From Xanthoparmelia taractica (taxonomy: Eukaryota; Ascomycota; Lecanoromycetes; Lecanorales; Parmeliaceae), in NCBI GenBank assembly GCA_033085395.1, contig JANQBS010000107.1, positions 1 through 64,000 on the forward strand: a stretch of DNA of 64,000 bases, given 5' to 3'. Of this stretch, positions 59,034-64,000 are shown in pieces. The notes below the pieces were generated by a model that was not told the DNA's origin, ran no database searches, and worked only from the letters and a program-made list of their open reading frames with translations. The first letter of the stretch is position 1; every line of letters starts with the position of its first letter. The position numbers and the translations under genes are program-made.

Positions 59034-62000
59034 AGACCAGGATTGAAAGATGGTTGAAATTTGAAAGGGAAAATGCAGGTGAAGTGTTGGCTTTGAGCGG
59101 CTGGGGCGAATGCCCATGGCGAGAGGGGGATTGGGACGAAACAAGGAATCCCCACCGTTTACATAAACGCACTGCGACTGTAGCTTACAAATCTTTCTCA
59201 TCAACTGGAGCCTCATCTTCGCGGCCAAGACCCTAATAGCTCCTCTCTCCTCTAGTACATAGAATTCCGTCACTGCCGTCAAAGAACACCTGGTAAAGCT
59301 TTGGTATCATCTGCCACTGATGGCTAATCTATACGAACCGAAACTAGGCCTTCAGGGATCACAGCTGAGGATGAGGGCTACTCTTTGAACGATCTTTCGA
59401 AGCATAAGCTTTCAACTTCGGGTCACCCGAGATTGTACTATTGCTGGGAGTTTCTGAATACAGGGGCATTCGCAGTTGCCCAACAATAGGCATTATGCAT
59501 GGTAAGGGAAGAGGTTGAAAGACGAGGCCAAAGATAAGTAAGCGGCTAGGAGTATTCGAATATATATATACCGACTTCTCCGGTCACGACCAGTACTGTA
59601 CAGTCCTGGTAGGAGAAATGACTGGGTTTCTAGTAATGAAGAATTTATGTAGAAGAACGATCGCGAGCTTAAGAAGAGCAGTATGAGCATAGACTAACCG
59701 AGACCGATCTAGCGTGTTTCGGGAATGGTTTGTTAATCTAGTGTGAGTTAACCACGTGCGTATCCAGGTTCACATTTGCACTTGATGCCTGACAATAATT
59801 CACGTCCAAGGATCCACCTATCTTGTCCTGTTAGTGACATTTTCTAATGTTCTCAAGCATCGATGGAGCTTTCTGATATCACTGCAGATTCATGGATATT
59901 TTGCTTCCAACTCTTCCTGGGCTAGGTTTGAAGAGGGTCTCCTGGATTCGTCACCTCTTCCCCCTTTTGTCAGCTACAATGGACCCTGGGGAGGAGAGGG
60001 AGGAGAGGGGGAGCAGGGGAGCCAGTCTTCTTCCCCTTTGTCAAGAGCAGTACTTCCTTTTAAGATTAACTGGTTTCATGCCGATTAGAGCCACTCGTGA
60101 GGATCACGCGAAATGAGCTCCACTTCAAAGACCCAGAGTGACCTCACGCTACTTACACCAGCCCGGCCGCATACGTCATCCGTAGCAGTCCTAGTGATCG
60201 AAAGTACTAACTATGAATCAAAGTATATTTATCTCCGGCTTATTTGAGTAAGCAGCCGAGAGAAGCGATTTCTGAAAGAGTGACTTAAAATTCATTCTCA
60301 AATCTGACGCTAGATAACAGCAGTCGATACTATCTCCCATCATGTCCATCGCCGACGACATATTCCCATCTCGAAGTTCATTTTGTGGAAAGGACTTGAG
60401 GGTACCCTGCCGACCGACTAGGTGTCATCGATTTGAAAATTTTGAGGAAATTACCATGTCTGGTCTGCCTGGATCTGGACCCACCGTGTCGAAATCGCCG
60501 ACGTAAGGTCTATAAAAGAACACCTTCGTCCAGGAAACCCTTCGCATTGGAAAGGCAGTAGATCATTGCCTTAGTCTCGTAATGAGAGGTGAGAGTGTTC
60601 AACATAAGCAGTGGCATATACCAGCAAGTGTAAGAGTCGGTTTGTACCCTGGATACATTACTTTTTATCATTACCACGCCTACCCCTGCTCGTAGTCCTT
60701 CCAGAATGTCTACTTTGAATACACGACTCACAAAAGCAGAATAAAGTCTCGTCTCTCCATGACCATATCCCTCAACCCTTACCATTCACGCCTCTTCCCT
60801 GAAAACAACAGAATATACACCCGAGCGCTAGCTACAAGCAGCGGAAGAGTGACTCGCGGCCATGAACCGCGCCTTTACGCCTTTCCGCCGATCCACGAGG
60901 CTCTCTTTGCATACAGTAATTCTTGAGACTCCATCCACCCTGGTAAAGAGATCATGAGATTCCGTATGGCTAATTACCACTGGTTGTAGTTACATTCGCA
61001 AGGGCAGAGTCGCGTATCGCAATGGTAAGACTCTTTAAGCGATTTGAATTCGAGCGCCGTGAGATGGTGCGGGAGAGGGATGTTGGCTATATGGGCGCAA
61101 GTTTCGGGAGAGGTGGATAAGAAGGCGAATGGGATCAGGTTCAGGTTCGTGGAATATTTTTGAACTCGGGGCGGGATTTTTCATCAGCTTTGAGCGGGAT
61201 GGGGCTGGCGTATTGTCTTCGCCTTGAAAAACATGATGAGGTATAGCGCTCTGCATCAACACGTGCGAGTGTTTTACTGTGTGGGCTCCAAAACAAGGCG
61301 ATTGACTCGAGGCGCTGTGCATATCGTTGCAATGATCTTTTCATCAGTATAAGTCCACATACATGGCAGACAGTCGGAATAAAGGCTTTTTCCCATTAGG
61401 AAGGAATTCATATAGGCATCCGCACGTTTGAAAACCCAGCTATCGAAGTTCGGAGGATCCTTGTCCACGGCTCTCAATGAAATAGCAAGATTACCCTTTA
61501 AACGCCTCTTCCTCCCCACTTGGTTATCGAATAGACGCTACAATATCTCCATGCTACGACCCCATTTGAATAGATGAGACCCAAGATATACATACCTATC
61601 TGTAACACAAAGTCGCTGGGGTTGATCCAACAGAAAGGAGTCCCCTACCAACGCTATTAGCTGCACTCGGACCGCTCCGCTGCTACATTCCATTGACGTC
61701 GGAATTGATCTGATACTGCAGTGCTTGGTCCCTACTTACATCGGACACAAATTGGGACGGCAGGTTGATGTTGGGTGGTAGATGGCCTAGAACATTCATG
61801 GTGCTCTTGTCTCTCAAGCTCTGCGGGATATTCTTGTCAGCGACTATAGATGCCGCTAAGAAATCCATATACGTCGGATCCGAATCTTATTGGTATAAGA
61901 CTTTAGTTAAGGTATGTAACTGATGGAGAAAACGTGGTAGCCTAGGCTATCACGACCGTTTCTGTGAAGTGCTTGTCCATCTCTCTCACTCTGTGATTTC

Positions 62001-62696
62001 AGAAGTTCTGGTATCACCTTCATGTATATAGGGGAAAGTATCGTGATCCACAATACAATAACCATCAACCGTCATTAGTGTGGAGTAAAGTAAAGTAGGC
62101 ACGCACGATAGTGCTCCTTATAAAAACTACAGCACTCTAGCTAGAATGTGACGGTGGGAATGATAGAGGCCGGTGTTGTTGTACTTGCTGTGAACGAAGA
62201 TGAGTGGGTGAAGGGGTGTCGGCTTTGTGGTATATCGGCTGTGCGGTAGGAAGGACCTTGAGATGAGGTGCGTAGAGGTAGGGAGTGTTGGGTTTTATTA
62301 TTTGTTCTGTGGACGTAAACAAAATATTTGAGAGTCAACACACGGGAATAGATTACGCACAATACACTACCTCTCCCGAAAGTTTTCACGCTTCTTCAAA
62401 ACCTTTCAATCATCGAAAAACGACAGATACCATCACGTGTCCGTAAGAATTTTCAATCATTAAAAAGTACAGACCTCATCGCGCCAGGAATATCCACTTC
62501 CTTTGAAACTTTCTTTGGCCCAACCTCCCCTTCCTTAACCGGTAAACTCCAACAATTCCAACGCTTGTTCAAGAACTTTCAATTCATCAGATACTACATA
62601 CAGGCCTCACCACGCCAGGAACACCAAAACTTTTACACTCAAACAATCTTTGGCCCAACCTCTCCTTCCTTAAGCGGTATATCATTGAACGCCACG
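59034..62696. other. Gene-poor region, 3.7 kb, nothing supported
   Basis: Composition is normal again. The most coding-like frame, 61274-61519 on the minus strand, has no ATG and no recognised motif. 59990-60020 is a short purine-rich tract. Confidence 0.45.
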
Positions 62697-63672
62697 ATGC
62701 CTATCTCACCACTCACAATATCTGACCTCCACAAAACCACCGCCCACTTCGACTTCCTCCTCACCGCCCCCTACGTCAAAATCGAAACCATCCCCCCAAA
62801 CGCCCGCTCCTGCGCCATCTGCCATAAACCCTTCGAGAAGGACTTGTGGCAGCTCGGAACAATAGTGAACCGGCCCGTAAAACTGGAATGCGGGCACAAG
62901 TTGGGCATTAAATGCCTAGCGCATCTGGTTTTCGCCTCGGATTTCCGTAACCGCTGCCCGGTCTGCAGCGCCCAGGTCATATCGGACTCCTTTGAGAGGA
63001 ACCCGAGCAAGCAGAGCTGGAAGGTGATGGTACCCCTGTTGAGGACGTTAACGATGTCTGGGGGGGATGACGTGGCGTTTAAATAAGGAGAGGGCGCTGG
63101 AAGTCTTGCAGGAGGAGCTGAATAAGAAGGGCCTGATGCGCCAGGTGCCGGGGAAGCATATGCATCGTTTAATGGTGCTGTATGTAGAGTTCTTGGGTCG
63201 ATTCGGAGGTGGGGTTCGACCAAGGGGAAACGCGGACCGCGTTAGGGCGGCGGAGAGAGGGGAACAGAGGCTGGAGGCATTACTGGCAATGAGTCGGGAA
63301 GTGAGACGTTTGGAGCATGAATTGAGGGGAATGAGGGCGCAGGAAGAGGAGAGGGAGAGGGATGAGAGGGAGAGGGAGTTGGAAGATACCCGGAAGGATC
63401 TTGAAGCTGCCAAGGAGGCGTTGATAATGGCCGCTGGGGGCTTCCCGGACGCACAACTTGGCTCGGGTTTGATGATTCTTGGAGCGACTTTGGCTGTGGG
63501 GCTGGTGTATCTCGAAGGTCATCCATTGGAAACCTCCACTACAGCCCAGATCATTGTTTGCATGTGGCTCGCCAACGGTGTAGTCGCTCCTATTCGAAGC
63601 CTTCTAAGCAGGAGTTCTCGGGTCTTCATTGGTTTGGTTATGTTTGGCATGGCTCTGGGGTGGGCGCTATAA
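62697..63672 (+). CDS. RING-finger protein with coiled coil and C-terminal membrane helices
   Basis: Preferred model: exons 62697-63023 and 63088-63672 around a 64-base intron (GTGATG...ATAAG), 303 residues, phase 0. Residues about 40-90 form a RING-like zinc site: CAICHKPF, then LECGHKLGIKCL and CPVC. Exon 2 gives a long charged coiled coil (AMSREVRRLEHELRGMRAQ and on) and three hydrophobic segments: SGLMILGATLAVGLVYL, IIVCMWLANGVVAP and VFIGLVMFGMALGWAL. RING proteins commonly act as E3 ubiquitin ligases, so this would be a membrane-anchored one; that is inference. Without the intron the two frames meet at a run of seven Gs (63060-63066), where losing one G would also join them, so a frameshift is the alternative. 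The acceptor AAG is less usual than CAG or TAG. Confidence 0.7.
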
Positions 63673-64000
63673 CGTGGAAGGAACACTTATGGTCCGAGAG
63701 ATTCAGTTGGACTGCATTGGGTGTTCATCAATGGAACATGAAACCCAGTCAGCATCTTGATGAAGCGAAACAACGTACTTACCTCCCTGCGCGCGTTTCA
63801 TGTACTGAGTCTTACTCGACTCTGCCAGATTATTACATTGAGAACATACACCATACGGGGAACATGAAGAGTATCATATCGAGGCGTGACGCTGGGGATG
63901 ATGCTGGTGCTAGCCCTAGCCCTAACACTTCATAGCCCAGGGCATCTGCATATGACTGCGAATACGAGTACGAATAACGTACGATCCGGTATTCCGAGGC
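63673..64000. other. 3' flank, nothing recognised
   Basis: No supported gene up to the window edge. A short telomere-like CTAGCCCTAGCCCTAAC lies at 63910-63926. Confidence 0.4.

Noticed and set aside
61274..61519. 81-codon minus-strand frame with coding-like composition
   Set aside because: No ATG, no motif, and the neighbouring frames do not join through a credible intron.
1..64000. CRISPR arrays, bacterial-type operons or prophage
   Set aside because: No regularly spaced repeats or ribosome-binding-site-led operons; introns and RIP identify the DNA as fungal.

Overview
The window looks like a filamentous ascomycete (Pezizomycotina) chromosome. Genes have short GT-AG introns (about 45-130 bases). 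Protein families seen are fungal: a Zn2Cys6 regulator, an OTT_1508-type deaminase, a STAND/NLR-type N-terminal domain, a BAHD-like acyltransferase and a large LPxELR family. Base composition is two-speed: gene-bearing DNA of balanced composition lies between very AT-rich blocks whose repeats are saturated with C-to-T and G-to-A changes on both strands, the mark of RIP (repeat-induced point mutation). I cannot fix the genus.

Layout. 1-14040 is a RIP-degraded block. An LTR retroelement (282-11456, target duplication AAATA) encloses a Ty3/Gypsy element (2199-10800) with dead but readable reverse transcriptase. That element in turn holds a solo LTR of its own family (4494-4759, duplication ATTTA) and a young 990-base mini-LTR element (3467-4456, duplication AGATC). 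Two MITEs follow. 14330-15608 is an SDR gene whose active-site Tyr is Phe, followed by 2.5 kb of microsatellites. 18142-20136 is an OTT_1508-type deaminase. 22544-42222 is mainly an array of LPxELR/F-box-like paralogues with other genes between them: a PigL_N-like STAND-type protein, a four-helix membrane protein, a six-exon Zn2Cys6 regulator and a small Cys/His protein. 42939-44460 is a BAHD-like acyltransferase broken by a 13-base tandem duplication. 45468-46783 holds two hAT-type elements back to back, with three copies of one 8-base target site. 46784-53284 is gene-poor, with one convincing reading frame (50314-51213). 53285-53692 is a relic of the LPxELR family. 53966-59033 is a second RIP block with three more copies of the same MITE. 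62697-63672 encodes a RING, coiled-coil, multi-helix membrane protein.

How it fits together. I see no single biosynthetic pathway. The theme is expansion and decay of one gene family. Eight loci share an N-terminal LPxELRxxIY helix and a C-terminal LGP...CLxFHP signature; two carry lone in-frame stops and one is only a C-terminal fragment. A dispersed repeat lies beside two of the loci. Exon boundaries were deduced by reading frame, splice signals and paralogue comparison. Family names are from recall and were not searched.
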